A stretch of 55,092 nt of DNA from Bacteroidia bacterium (lineage in GTDB: Bacteria > Bacteroidota > Bacteroidia > AKYH767-A > OLB10). Of this stretch, positions 18,634-26,468 are shown piece after piece (the stretch's first letter is position 1; each line of letters opens with the position of its first letter). Both the position numbers and the translations under genes were made by a program. The stretch covers positions 1 through 55,092 of the forward strand of contig JAEUTH010000011.1 of the NCBI GenBank assembly GCA_016788165.1, written 5' to 3'. The notes beneath the pieces are model-generated. The model worked only from the letters and a program-made list of their open reading frames with translations. It did not search any database and had not been told where the DNA came from.

Positions 18634-19263
18634 TTGCAGTACATTAATTTAACCGATGCCGAATTGTTACTTCTATGCACAACTAAAGTGGATATGGAAG
18701 CATTGGGTATTTTATTTAGTCGCCACCGTTTAATGGCATTGGGTGTGTGCATGAAATATTTAAAGGATGAAGACGAAAGCAAAGATGCTGTAATGCAGGT
18801 TTTCGAAAAACTGATTACCGACCTGCCCAAACATCAAATTCAAAACTTTAAACCCTGGTTGCATACAGTGCTTAAAAATCACTGCCTGATGCAGTTACGC
18901 AAAAACAAAAGTGCTTTAACATTCGAATCGGTCGAAAATATTGCCTCCGTTGTGGAAAATGTAACCGATTTGCATCCTGAAACAGATAAGGAACATCAAC
19001 TGGTTACCCTTGAAAAAGCTATTAGCAAACTCAATCAACAACAGAAAGTGTGTATCGAATTATTTTACCTGCAAAAAAAATCTTATGACGAAGTAGCCAA
19101 TCACACCGGATATACCCTAAACGAAGTGAAAAGTTTTTTACAAAACGGCAAACGCAATTTACGAATCATGTTACAGCAACAATTAATAGTTTACATATTA
19201 ATTAACGGTTATGTTATGCATGCTTCTACTTTACTTTTTAATACAGATATGGCATGCCTGTAA
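18634..19263 (+). CDS. ECF-type RNA polymerase sigma factor
   Basis: A 209-residue sigma-70 family factor. Region 2 spans about residues 20-85 (ALGILFSRHRLMALGVCMKYL, then DAVMQVFEKLI, the -10-reading helices), and region 4 spans about 125-180 with the helix-turn-helix KSYDEVANHTGYTLNEVKSF. Start choice: no ATG lies before region 2, and TTG at 18634 gives a complete N-terminus 17 bases after the upstream stop. About 25 extra residues follow region 4. The stop codon TAA overlaps the ATG of the anti-sigma gene, showing tight coupling. Confidence 0.87.
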   Translation: MQYINLTDAELLLLCTTKVDMEALGILFSRHRLMALGVCMKYLKDEDESKDAVMQVFEKLITDLPKHQIQNFKPWLHTVLKNHCLMQLRKNKSALTFESVENIASVVENVTDLHPETDKEHQLVTLEKAISKLNQQQKVCIELFYLQKKSYDEVANHTGYTLNEVKSFLQNGKRNLRIMLQQQLIVYILINGYVMHASTLLFNTDMACL

Positions 19264-20354
19264 TGGATAACATATTTAACGAGGGTGTTTGTCCCAGTAA
19301 TGAAACATTACTCAAGTATGTGCAAGGCACACTTGCGCCAACACAAGCCCATGCTATTGAAGCACATGCCATTGAGTGCGCTATGTGCAGCGATGCATTA
19401 GAAGGACTAAAAATGATTGCGCCTGAAAATGTTGTTGCTTTAAACCAAAGTATGCAACAAGCAATTAATACAAGGGTACAACGCAAATCAAAAACCATAC
19501 GCATGCATCCCGCTGCATGGGCTGCCATAGCAGCTATGTTGGTTATTGTAGTAAGCATATCGCTGTTTGATGTATTTACGCCAAAGCAACTTGCCGTTAA
19601 TGAAAGCGCAACACCAGGCACAAAAATGCAAGAGGATGCTGCAGTGCCTGTAGTAGCATTGCAAGCTGATAGTGCGATGCAACACACTGAAAAAAATATA
19701 GCACCCATACAACCAAACAAAAGTGTAAATACTGCTACCGAAGCAACGGTACAAGCGCAAGTAACAGATGCACCGGATGCTGCTATTAAAAACGAGATTA
19801 ACGAGGCCGAAAAATTTGCTGAAACAGCAACACCACCTGCATTAGCCGAACAAAAAGACGAGGCACCAACTTCAACAGATGATGCAGCTATCAAAACCAG
19901 AGAAAACGAAACATTAAAAAACCGCATAGCATCGGTTGAGACGGTAAGTAAAAATAAAAAAACGCCTCAAGCTGCTGTTGCACAATCGGGTTTGGAAGCA
20001 TCATTTAAATACGACATTTACGATAGTGCTGTTTCGCTTTATAACACTGCACAATACAAGGAATCATTAGCAAAGTTCGAAACCATTTTGCAGCATAATA
20101 GCACCAACAGCAACAGTAATTTTTATGCCGGCATGTGTTATTATCATTTAGGTAATTATACAATGGCAATACGCTATTATGAGCAAGCGGGTATTGATAA
20201 AAAAGCATTGTTGTACGAAGATGCTCTATACTATAAAGCTCTTTCGCTAAAAGCGTTGGGCCAAACCAATGAAGCAAAAAGCACCTTGCAAAAAGTTATC
20301 AAACTTAAAAGTACACACCAACACCAGGCTAAAAAACTTTTACAAAGCTGGTAA
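19263..20354 (+). CDS. Anti-sigma factor with zinc-finger motif and periplasmic TPR domain
   Basis: A 363-residue single-pass membrane protein. The cytoplasmic N-terminus carries the zinc anti-sigma (ZAS) motif H-x3-C-x2-C in HAIECAMC (about residues 35-42). A membrane helix lies near 83-103 (AAWAAIAAMLVIVVSISLF). A long Ala/Thr/Glu/Lys-rich linker follows, then TPR repeats from about 245 to the end (SLYNTAQYKESLAKFETIL and NFYAGMCYYHLGNYTMAIRYYEQAG). By family logic it should hold the upstream sigma factor inactive and release it on an envelope signal sensed by the TPR part. I take the ATG at 19263 that overlaps the sigma stop; an in-frame ATG at 19254 is possible. Confidence 0.82.
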   Translation: MDNIFNEGVCPSNETLLKYVQGTLAPTQAHAIEAHAIECAMCSDALEGLKMIAPENVVALNQSMQQAINTRVQRKSKTIRMHPAAWAAIAAMLVIVVSISLFDVFTPKQLAVNESATPGTKMQEDAAVPVVALQADSAMQHTEKNIAPIQPNKSVNTATEATVQAQVTDAPDAAIKNEINEAEKFAETATPPALAEQKDEAPTSTDDAAIKTRENETLKNRIASVETVSKNKKTPQAAVAQSGLEASFKYDIYDSAVSLYNTAQYKESLAKFETILQHNSTNSNSNFYAGMCYYHLGNYTMAIRYYEQAGIDKKALLYEDALYYKALSLKALGQTNEAKSTLQKVIKLKSTHQHQAKKLLQSW

Positions 20355-20396
20355 TACTAAATTGCACATCATTGATTTTGATTTTTTATTTGAGGC

Positions 20397-22235
20397 ATGA
20401 AAAAACCCAAACCCCCAGTTTCAAAACCAATACAGCAAACAAGTTACAGCGTACCGCATCATATAAAAGCATACATGGCAATTTGCCTTTTGGTGTTGGT
20501 AAGTTATGGTGCAGCCGTGTTTAACGGCTATGCCTTAGATGATTTTATTGTATTGGCAAAAAACAAATTTGTGCAACAAGGTTTTGCCGGCATTGCTTCA
20601 ATATTTGGCAACGATACTTTTGCCGGTTTAAGCGATGCCAACACCATGGTGTTGACAGGTGGGCGCTACAGGCCGTTAAGTGTTGTGTCGTTTGCAATGG
20701 AGTATCAGCTATGGGGTTTGGCACCTGCTATATCACATGCCATTAATGTGCTTTTATATGCATGCAGTTGTTGTTTACTGTATCGTTGCTTACAATATGC
20801 CTGGCCATTTAAAGCATTTACACTAAGTGTTACTTTACTTTTTGCCGCATTACCCATCCATAGCGAAGTGATTATAAACATAAAAGGCCGTGACGATATT
20901 TTTTGCTTGCTGTTTTTTTTAAGCAGCATATTAATCTTATTAAAAAATAAAAACACCCTGAGCAGTTTCGTTTTATTACAAGCTGCTGTACTTTATTTTT
21001 TGGCACTTTTAAGCAAAGAAACAGCCATAACTTTTCTGGCTATTTATCCCTTTGTATTTGCATTTACAATGCACATTAAAAAAGCATTAATAAACAGTTG
21101 CTATATGCTTATACCGGTGTTGCTGTTTTTACTTATACGTCAGATGGCTGTAGGTGGCAATACCGGTGCCATAAGCACCGATGTGTTTAATAATCCATTT
21201 ATACATGCAGATCGGTTGCAACGTCTGGCAACCGTTTTGTTAACCTGGCTTTTATACCTGCAAAAAATTGTTTGGCCTTCAAATCTTGCATATGATTATA
21301 GTTTTAATCAAATACCTATTACAGATTTTGGCAATCTGTGGGTTTGGCTTAGTTTGTTTATTCATGCAGGTATTACTGTATGGGCAATACTTCAATTTAA
21401 AACACAAAAATGGATAGCCTTTGCCTGGCTTTGGTATGTAGCAACCTTTAGTATTGTATCAAACTTGCTGTTTAACATAGGTGCACCTCTGGCCGATCGG
21501 TTTATGTATATCCCTTCATTGGGAATAATTTTATTAATTGTTCTTTGTCTTAACGCCTTGTTTAAAAACATAAAATCCGTAAACGAAAAACTAAGCGTTG
21601 GTATAACCATCATGCTTTTACTGCCCATGATATGGCACAATTACAGCCGATGCGCCAATTGGAAAAACAATCATGCATTATTTTTACACGATGTATTTGT
21701 AGTACCGCAAAATGCCAAAGCACAACTTAATGCAGGCTTATCTTATATTGAAATAGCACAACAAGATACCGTTAAGCCACAGTTACCTGTTATACAAAAA
21801 GCCATCGCTCACTTGCAAAACGGCATTAAAATATATCCGCAGTTTATTGATGGCTATTTAAACATGGGCGTAGCTTATAATACCATTGGCAATATTGATA
21901 GTGCGCTTTGGTGGTGGGATAAAGCCCGTACTATTGATGCATACAACAGTTCGCTAAAAACTTATGATGGTATAATGGCCGGGTATTTCTTACAAAAAGG
22001 GTTACAAGCCGGTACTACGCAAAACTTTGGCGTAGCGGTAACCAACTTAAAAAAATCGGTTGCATTAGATAGTACCAATGCCGAGGCCTGGTACAATTTG
22101 GGTGGTGCTAATTTTAGTATGGGTATGTATAACGATGCTGTTATTGCCTGGCAAAAAACCATAACTATTAATCCGGGGCATGCACAGGCAGCAGCGGGTT
22201 TACAAGCTGCTTTACAAAAAGTAAAACAACCGTAA
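20397..22235 (+). CDS. TMTC-like membrane protein with C-terminal TPR repeats
   Basis: A 612-residue inner-membrane protein. Around eleven hydrophobic segments (residues ~25-420) are followed by TPR repeats (~430-605, e.g. AWYNLGGANFSMGMYNDAVIAWQKT). The layout and motifs resemble eukaryotic TMTC O-mannosyltransferases: NGYALDDFIVL in the first extracytoplasmic loop carries the Asp pair of GT-C enzymes, RYRPLSVVSFAMEYQLWG and PIHSEVIINIKGRDDIF are the matching TMTC-type segments. A role as protein O-glycosyltransferase is inference from family. It lies 42 bases after the anti-sigma gene and is probably the last gene of the same transcript. It converges with the next gene with only five bases between stops. 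Confidence 0.8.
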   Translation: MKKPKPPVSKPIQQTSYSVPHHIKAYMAICLLVLVSYGAAVFNGYALDDFIVLAKNKFVQQGFAGIASIFGNDTFAGLSDANTMVLTGGRYRPLSVVSFAMEYQLWGLAPAISHAINVLLYACSCCLLYRCLQYAWPFKAFTLSVTLLFAALPIHSEVIINIKGRDDIFCLLFFLSSILILLKNKNTLSSFVLLQAAVLYFLALLSKETAITFLAIYPFVFAFTMHIKKALINSCYMLIPVLLFLLIRQMAVGGNTGAISTDVFNNPFIHADRLQRLATVLLTWLLYLQKIVWPSNLAYDYSFNQIPITDFGNLWVWLSLFIHAGITVWAILQFKTQKWIAFAWLWYVATFSIVSNLLFNIGAPLADRFMYIPSLGIILLIVLCLNALFKNIKSVNEKLSVGITIMLLLPMIWHNYSRCANWKNNHALFLHDVFVVPQNAKAQLNAGLSYIEIAQQDTVKPQLPVIQKAIAHLQNGIKIYPQFIDGYLNMGVAYNTIGNIDSALWWWDKARTIDAYNSSLKTYDGIMAGYFLQKGLQAGTTQNFGVAVTNLKKSVALDSTNAEAWYNLGGANFSMGMYNDAVIAWQKTITINPGHAQAAAGLQAALQKVKQP

Positions 22236-22240
22236 AGCCA

Positions 22241-22612
22241 TTACGTATTTTGGTTAAATACACCCCATTTAATAATCATAAAAAAATCTTGTTCCAAGGG
22301 TGTTAATCCATAATCGTAACAAAGCTTATATACATTACCCTTTTGGGTGGTGTGTGTATGTGTATGGTATTTAAAATTAAACCCATTGTCTAACAACTTT
22401 TGCTTGCTCACCTTGGCTTTGCCATCAGGGGACAGGCTTATCAGTATGCGCCTGTTTTTGCGTAATGCATTATTGATGTTGCGCATTTCGGCAGTAGTAT
22501 CGCTGTTTGCTTTGTTATTAAAATTACTGCGGCATTGATCGTCACAAAATTTTTTATCAATACGACCTACTATTAGTTCGCCACATGATAAACAGGTTTT
22601 AGGTTGATCCAT
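22241..22612 (-). CDS. Zinc-ribbon hypothetical protein
   Basis: A 123-residue protein with an N-terminal zinc-binding knuckle pair: C7-x2-C10 and C23-x3-C27 in FCDDQC. The rest is basic and predicted soluble. Proteins of this type (DUF2116-like zinc finger, then a conserved ~90-residue domain ending with ...KWGVFNQ) are found in many Bacteroidota without an assigned role; binding to nucleic acid is plausible but unproven. It is divergently placed from the next plus-strand gene and convergent with the TMTC-like gene. Confidence 0.7.
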   Translation of the reverse strand: MDQPKTCLSCGELIVGRIDKKFCDDQCRSNFNNKANSDTTAEMRNINNALRKNRRILISLSPDGKAKVSKQKLLDNGFNFKYHTHTHTTQKGNVYKLCYDYGLTPLEQDFFMIIKWGVFNQNT

Positions 22613-22624
22613 CTTTTTTTTGAT

Positions 22625-22654
22625 TTGTAACGGTTGCTATATGTGTTAAATTTG
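22625..22654 (+). promoter_or_regulatory. Candidate promoter of the 22766 gene
   Basis: TTG at 22625-22627, 19 bases, TAAATTTG at 22647-22654. The leader to the ATG at 22766 would be about 105 bases, longer than for the other promoters in the window. Confidence 0.5.
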
Positions 22655-22765
22655 ATTAACTGCTAACAAGATATAAAAGCACTTTGTTTTTACAAAAAAC
22701 CTGTTTAACCCTTGCCATTAAATTATTCAATTAAGCATATACTTGCTGTTTTAATATTTTGTTTA

Positions 22766-23593
22766 ATGGCTTTGAAAAAATTAATTCCTGCCACTTTTTG
22801 TTTGTTACTGCCTGCACTTATTGCCCAAGCACAGCAAATAAAAAAACAACCGCTTAACCTGTTTGTACAATGGGGCTACAATCGCAGTCATTACCTCACA
22901 TCCGACATTAAACTTACAGGCAGCAATTATAACTTTACACTGTATGATGTAAGCGCCACTGACGACCCATCGGCATTTGAAGCCGATGTTTACTTTAATC
23001 CGGCTAAACTTACCATACCGCAGTTTAATTTCAGAGTTGGTGTTTTGGTTAATAAATGGGCTTATTCCATTGGCTGGGATCATTTAAAGTATCGCATCAG
23101 GCAAGGGCAAACCGTTAAAATAACAGGCTACATCAGCCCCGAAGCATCGGACGTTTATGCCGGAAACTATCATGTAAATGATATGGTTTTGTATGATGAT
23201 TTTTTAAAAATGGAACATACCGATGGTTTAAATTTTATTCATTTTAATGCCGATCGTTTTTTTACTGTTTTTCAAAACCCGTCAGGTAATATTAAAGCCC
23301 AATTATACGCAGGCATAGGTACCGGTGCCGTAACTCCCTGGACAGATACGCGTTTGTTCAACACCTTTTACCGAAATCCTTCAATACATTTTGCAGGCTG
23401 GGGCTTTTGCGCGCAGGCTGCACCACGGCTAACTTTTCTGAACGTTGTGTATATAGAGTGTGCCCTAAGTGTAGGCTACATGTACCTATGGGATATTTTA
23501 ATTGAAAGACATAAACAAAATGCACAGCAACAAATTGTTTATTCTCAGCGCAATTTTTCATTAGGCTTTACTTTGCCTTTGAGTAAACAGTAA
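22766..23593 (+). CDS. Exported hypothetical protein, probable outer-membrane barrel
   Basis: A 275-residue protein that I do not recognise as a named family. The N-terminus MALKKLIPATFCLLLPALIA followed by QAQQ is a clear signal peptide. The mature part alternates aromatic and polar residues (FVQWGYNRSHYLTSDIKL, WAYSIGWDHLKYRI) and ends FSLGFTLPL, as in outer-membrane beta-barrels of Bacteroidota. I use the ATG at 22766, because the longer frame to 22712 begins with TTG and adds a stretch unlike a signal peptide. The barrel assignment is inference. Confidence 0.65.
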   Translation: MALKKLIPATFCLLLPALIAQAQQIKKQPLNLFVQWGYNRSHYLTSDIKLTGSNYNFTLYDVSATDDPSAFEADVYFNPAKLTIPQFNFRVGVLVNKWAYSIGWDHLKYRIRQGQTVKITGYISPEASDVYAGNYHVNDMVLYDDFLKMEHTDGLNFIHFNADRFFTVFQNPSGNIKAQLYAGIGTGAVTPWTDTRLFNTFYRNPSIHFAGWGFCAQAAPRLTFLNVVYIECALSVGYMYLWDILIERHKQNAQQQIVYSQRNFSLGFTLPLSKQ

Positions 23594-23826
23594 TCAACAA
23601 CCTAAAGCAATACTGCTGTTTTATGTAATGTTTTGTTGAAGTTCGTTATTGTGTGCCAAAACATGTTTTAAAAAACTAAAAACAATTTTTTGCACAACCC
23701 AATTCATGAAAATCCGTTTTAATTTGCCACCCAAAGCCTTGTGTCAGACTTCGCAAAGCAAGCCAATCTTTGACCGATTTTTAAAACAAATTAAACGCAC
23801 AATAAATTTTAATAAACACAGCAACA

Positions 23827-24312
23827 ATGAAAAATAAAAACCCGGATATAAAACTTAGGCCAACCGTTGTTTCCGACTTGAGTACTTTGTTTCAGTTTCA
23901 ACTTGATAAAGAAGGCGGGCATCTGGCTGCATTCATGCCAAAAAACCATGACGACAAAGCTGCTTACATGATTAAATTGACAAAATTGCTAAACGACCCA
24001 ACAGTAAATAATCAAACCATTTTACTTGACAATATTATTGTAGGAAGTGTTGCGAAATTTTTAATGGGAGACACCGCTGAAATTACTTATTGGATTGACA
24101 GAAAATTTTGGGGACAGGGAATTGCAACTAATGCATTAATTAACTTCCTTGCCATTGAGCCATCAAGGCCCATATATGGTCGTGTTGCTTTTGACAATTA
24201 TGGTTCGCAAAAAGTATTAGAAAAATCGGGTTTTGTAAAAATAGGTTCCGACAAAGGTTTTGCAAATGCAAGACAAATTGAGATTGAAGAGTTTATTTAT
24301 AAGCTTACTTAA
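23827..24312 (+). CDS. GNAT family N-acetyltransferase (RimJ/RimL-like)
   Basis: A 161-residue acetyltransferase of the GNAT_3 type that uses acetyl-CoA. The fold can be followed: IKLRPTVVSDLSTLFQF (beta-1/alpha-1), TAEITYWIDRKFWGQGIATNALINFL near 83-108 containing the Q/R-x-x-G-x-A-like acetyl-CoA loop (GQGIAT), and the terminal AFDNYGSQKVLEKSGFVKIG near 122-141. The acceptor is unknown; family members modify small molecules or protein N-termini. Codon choice looks slightly different from the upstream genes. No clear promoter found. Confidence 0.85.
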   Translation: MKNKNPDIKLRPTVVSDLSTLFQFQLDKEGGHLAAFMPKNHDDKAAYMIKLTKLLNDPTVNNQTILLDNIIVGSVAKFLMGDTAEITYWIDRKFWGQGIATNALINFLAIEPSRPIYGRVAFDNYGSQKVLEKSGFVKIGSDKGFANARQIEIEEFIYKLT

Positions 24313-24324
24313 CGTGAAGTAAAC

Positions 24325-24381
24325 AAAAAAGCCCTATTAATTTATTGATGATTTGTTGTATAATCATATTCATAAAGGGCT
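24325..24381 (-). terminator. Extended hairpin with T-run, minus-strand orientation
   Basis: AGCCCT (24330-24335) pairs with AGGGCT (24376-24381); inside, TTTAT/ATAAA and ATGATT (24348-24353)/AATCAT (24362-24367) continue the stem. Only the minus strand has a T-run after it (complement of A at 24325-24330). No minus-strand gene lies upstream, so it may end an unannotated RNA or serve the plus-strand GNAT gene imperfectly. Confidence 0.5.
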
Positions 24382-24658
24382 GATACGAGTACTATTAAAA
24401 GAAATGATTAATAGCAGATTTCTACTGGCATCCAAAAGTTTAGTGCGCTAACCTGCAAACCGGAAATTTTGCTCCCTGCCGGCCTTTATAATTTCTTTAT
24501 CTTTATGCTTGCAAAAAATATAAAAATTAGTGGTTTCGCTAACTATTTATTACTTAAACTTCGCTAATGCTTGCTTGGTTATTGAAATGGTTTAAAACAC
24601 AATGCATAAATAGATTTTTGTTAGGCATTGCCGGAAATTAATAACTGCACTTTTAAAC
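24382..24658. other. Intergenic region, possible structured RNA
   Basis: No open frame is convincing. Within 24460-24500 short GC-rich blocks (CCGG, CCGG, TGCC) could pair, contrasting with AT-rich flanks. I could not match it to a riboswitch or housekeeping RNA family. The upstream hairpin on the minus strand raises the option of a short minus-strand RNA. Confidence 0.3.
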
Positions 24659-25393
24659 ATGGATGAAAATATTTTAAAAAACCTTGCCAACATACAAAAG
24701 CGGATACATGATGCCTGTATAAAAGCTGGCCGAAATCCGGATGAGGTAAAATTGCTGCTGGCTACAAAAACCGTTTCACCGCAACGCATTGAAATTGCAT
24801 TACATGCAGGTTACACCTTAATAGCCGAAAATAAAATTCAAGAATTAAAAGAAAAGTTTGATGGCTTAAAAGATGTACCACATACCAATCATTTTATAGG
24901 CCATCTGCAAACCAATAAAATAAAGGATGTTTTAAAATATAATGTTGCCTGCATCCAATCGCTCGACCGTTTAGATTTAGCAGAAAAGCTACACTTGCGT
25001 TTGCAAGCCGTAAACAAAACCATGGAGGTTTTGATTCAGGTTAATACCTCGAACGAAGAAAGTAAATTTGGTTTAAACCCTGCCCAGGTTTTAGCATTTG
25101 TGCAGCAGGTTGCTGTTTTTAAAACCCTTAAAATAAAAGGGCTTATGACTATAGGTTTGTTTAGTAACGAAACCGAAAAAGTACGTATATGCTTTCAGTT
25201 ACTTAAAAACATACAACAGCAAATTATTGCTTTAAATATACCCCAGGTTCAAATGCATGAACTTTCAATGGGTATGAGTAACGATTTAGAAGCCGCCATA
25301 GAAGAGGGTGCCACCATCATTAGAGTTGGCACAGCCGTTTTTGGTCAACGATTTTATCCTGATAGTTTTTATTGGAACGAAAATAAAACATAA
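24659..25393 (+). CDS. YggS/PLPBP family pyridoxal-phosphate homeostasis protein
   Basis: A 244-residue single-domain TIM-barrel protein of the YggS (PLPBP) family that binds PLP and balances B6 and amino-acid pools; no catalytic activity is established for the family. The PLP lysine is in KLLLATKTVSP near residues 30-40. HFIGHLQTNKIKDVL near 80-94, GLMTIG near 162-167, LSMGMSNDLEAAIEEGATII near 201-220 and RVGTAVFGQR near 222-231 are the other signatures. Length is normal. Confidence 0.93.
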   Translation: MDENILKNLANIQKRIHDACIKAGRNPDEVKLLLATKTVSPQRIEIALHAGYTLIAENKIQELKEKFDGLKDVPHTNHFIGHLQTNKIKDVLKYNVACIQSLDRLDLAEKLHLRLQAVNKTMEVLIQVNTSNEESKFGLNPAQVLAFVQQVAVFKTLKIKGLMTIGLFSNETEKVRICFQLLKNIQQQIIALNIPQVQMHELSMGMSNDLEAAIEEGATIIRVGTAVFGQRFYPDSFYWNENKT

Positions 25394-25461
25394 GTTGCCA
25401 AGACCATTGCTTACCTAAACGGAGTTTTAATGCGAAGCTTTAATATGTAAATACAGCATAA

Positions 25462-25498
25462 ATGCAGGTAAATAAATAGTCTTAATAGTTACCTGCAT
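25462..25498. repeat. Inverted repeat after yggS
   Basis: ATGCAGGTAA (25462-25471) and TTACCTGCAT (25489-25498) are perfect complements with a 17-base loop. No T-run follows on either strand, so it is not a standard terminator. It lies between the yggS stop and the Ada-like mini-gene. Confidence 0.55.
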
Positions 25499-25533
25499 AA
25501 CGCTATTTACCAAGTAAAATCAAACAGCAAAAA

Positions 25534-25725
25534 GTGTGTTTTGGTGGGAACCGAAAGTTGAAGATATATGGAACATTGTCTTGTGCTTCGGGAAAGAAAA
25601 TGAAAAGAGAAAATAGAGTTTTCTTTTCGTCAGAAATAGAAGCAATTGTTAACGGGTTTCGACCTTGCGGACATTGTATGAAAACAGCCTATAAAAAATG
25701 GAAAATAAACATCATCAACGACTAA
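25534..25725 (+). CDS. Stand-alone Ada-type metal-binding domain protein
   Basis: A 63-residue frame matching the Ada_Zn_binding domain (PF02805) as found in small single-domain proteins: GNRKLKIYGTLSC, then ENRVFFSSEIEAIVNGFRPC, then GHC. In Ada this domain holds a zinc ion through four cysteines, one of which removes methyl groups from phosphotriesters. Here three cysteines of that pattern are visible (near 17, 45, 48), with the first position not evident, so methyl transfer is doubtful. The start is a GTG and may not be right; the gene may be the 3' remnant of a larger protein. It sits 47 bases before alkB, fitting an alkylation-repair context. Confidence 0.6.
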   Translation: MCFGGNRKLKIYGTLSCASGKKMKRENRVFFSSEIEAIVNGFRPCGHCMKTAYKKWKINIIND

Positions 25726-25762
25726 AGGCTAATGGCTATCAACTAATGGCTAAAGGCTAACC
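25722..25762. repeat. Short overlapping direct repeats before alkB
   Basis: CTAAAGGCTAA occurs at 25722-25732 and 25750-25760; CTAATGGCTA at 25729-25738 and 25743-25752. The units are variants of a 7-base CTAA(A/T)GG theme. They overlap the stop codon of the Ada-like gene and end about 10 bases before the alkB start. Confidence 0.6.
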
Positions 25763-25772
25763 ACTAACAAAC

Positions 25773-26381
25773 ATGGACCTGTTTAATTTTGAAATAGACA
25801 AAACAAAAAATTGGTTGCCACAGGATGGAACAGTAAACTATTATGGCAAGTTGCTCAATAAAAAAGAAGCTGATGTTTATCTAAACAGTTTATTGGAAAC
25901 AATTGAATGGCGAAATGATGAGGCTGTAATTTTCGGAAAGAGAATCATCACCAAACGTAAAGTAGCCTGGTATGGCGAAAAGCCTTTTGAATACACTTAT
26001 TCCAACACCACAAAATATGCGTTGCCCTGGACAAAAGAATTGCTGGAGTTAAAGACTTTGATAGAAATAGAAACAGGCGAAACATTCAATTCCTGTTTGC
26101 TCAATTTGTATCACAATGGAGAAGAAGGAATGGCCTGGCACAGTGATGGCGAAACTGATTTGAAAAAAGACGGAGCAATCGGCTCATTAAGTTTTGGAGC
26201 AGAACGAAAATTTGCCTTTAAGCACAAGCGATCCAATGAGAAAGTGGAAATGATTTTAGAACATGGAAGTTTATTAGTAATGAAAGATACTACGCAAACA
26301 CATTGGCTGCACCGACTTCCTCCGACTAAAAAAGTAACCACACCAAGAGTAAACCTGACCTTTAGAACGATTGTAGAATAA
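25773..26381 (+). CDS. alkB: AlkB-type 2-oxoglutarate/Fe(II) dioxygenase
   Basis: A 202-residue AlkB family enzyme that oxidatively removes alkyl groups from bases such as 1-methyladenine and 3-methylcytosine in DNA or RNA. The iron ligands are H and D of MAWHSDGETDL near residues 115-125 and the later His in THWLHRLPP near 172-180. The 2-oxoglutarate/substrate arginines are in TPRVNLTFR near 190-198 (R-x-N-x-T-F-R). NLYHNGEEG precedes the first ligand as in the ALKBH2/3-like bacterial group. The Ada-like mini-protein lies directly upstream. Confidence 0.93.
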   Translation: MDLFNFEIDKTKNWLPQDGTVNYYGKLLNKKEADVYLNSLLETIEWRNDEAVIFGKRIITKRKVAWYGEKPFEYTYSNTTKYALPWTKELLELKTLIEIETGETFNSCLLNLYHNGEEGMAWHSDGETDLKKDGAIGSLSFGAERKFAFKHKRSNEKVEMILEHGSLLVMKDTTQTHWLHRLPPTKKVTTPRVNLTFRTIVE

Positions 26382-26438
26382 AAAACAATGGCGACCTAAT
26401 TTCAAAATTTTGAAAGATATATTGCCTCATGTATTTTG

Positions 26439-26446
26439 TAAATTTG
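26439..26446 (+). promoter_or_regulatory. -7 box of the copper regulator gene
   Basis: TAAATTTG matches the -7 consensus 22 bases before the start codon. A TTG at 26422-26424 is only 14 bases away, so the -33 part is not standard. Confidence 0.45.
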
Positions 26447-26468
26447 GTTTTGATAATGACAGGATAAT

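Noticed and set aside
19238..19927. 229-residue minus-strand frame opposite the anti-sigma gene
   Set aside because: Ala/Ser/Cys-rich low-complexity product from the complement of the linker; the plus-strand gene has clear ZAS, membrane and TPR signals.
22347..22538. 63-residue plus-strand frame with GTGTGTGTATGTGTATGG
   Set aside because: The dinucleotide-like stretch encodes His-Thr repeats in the minus-strand zinc-ribbon protein; not a separate gene or microsatellite of note.
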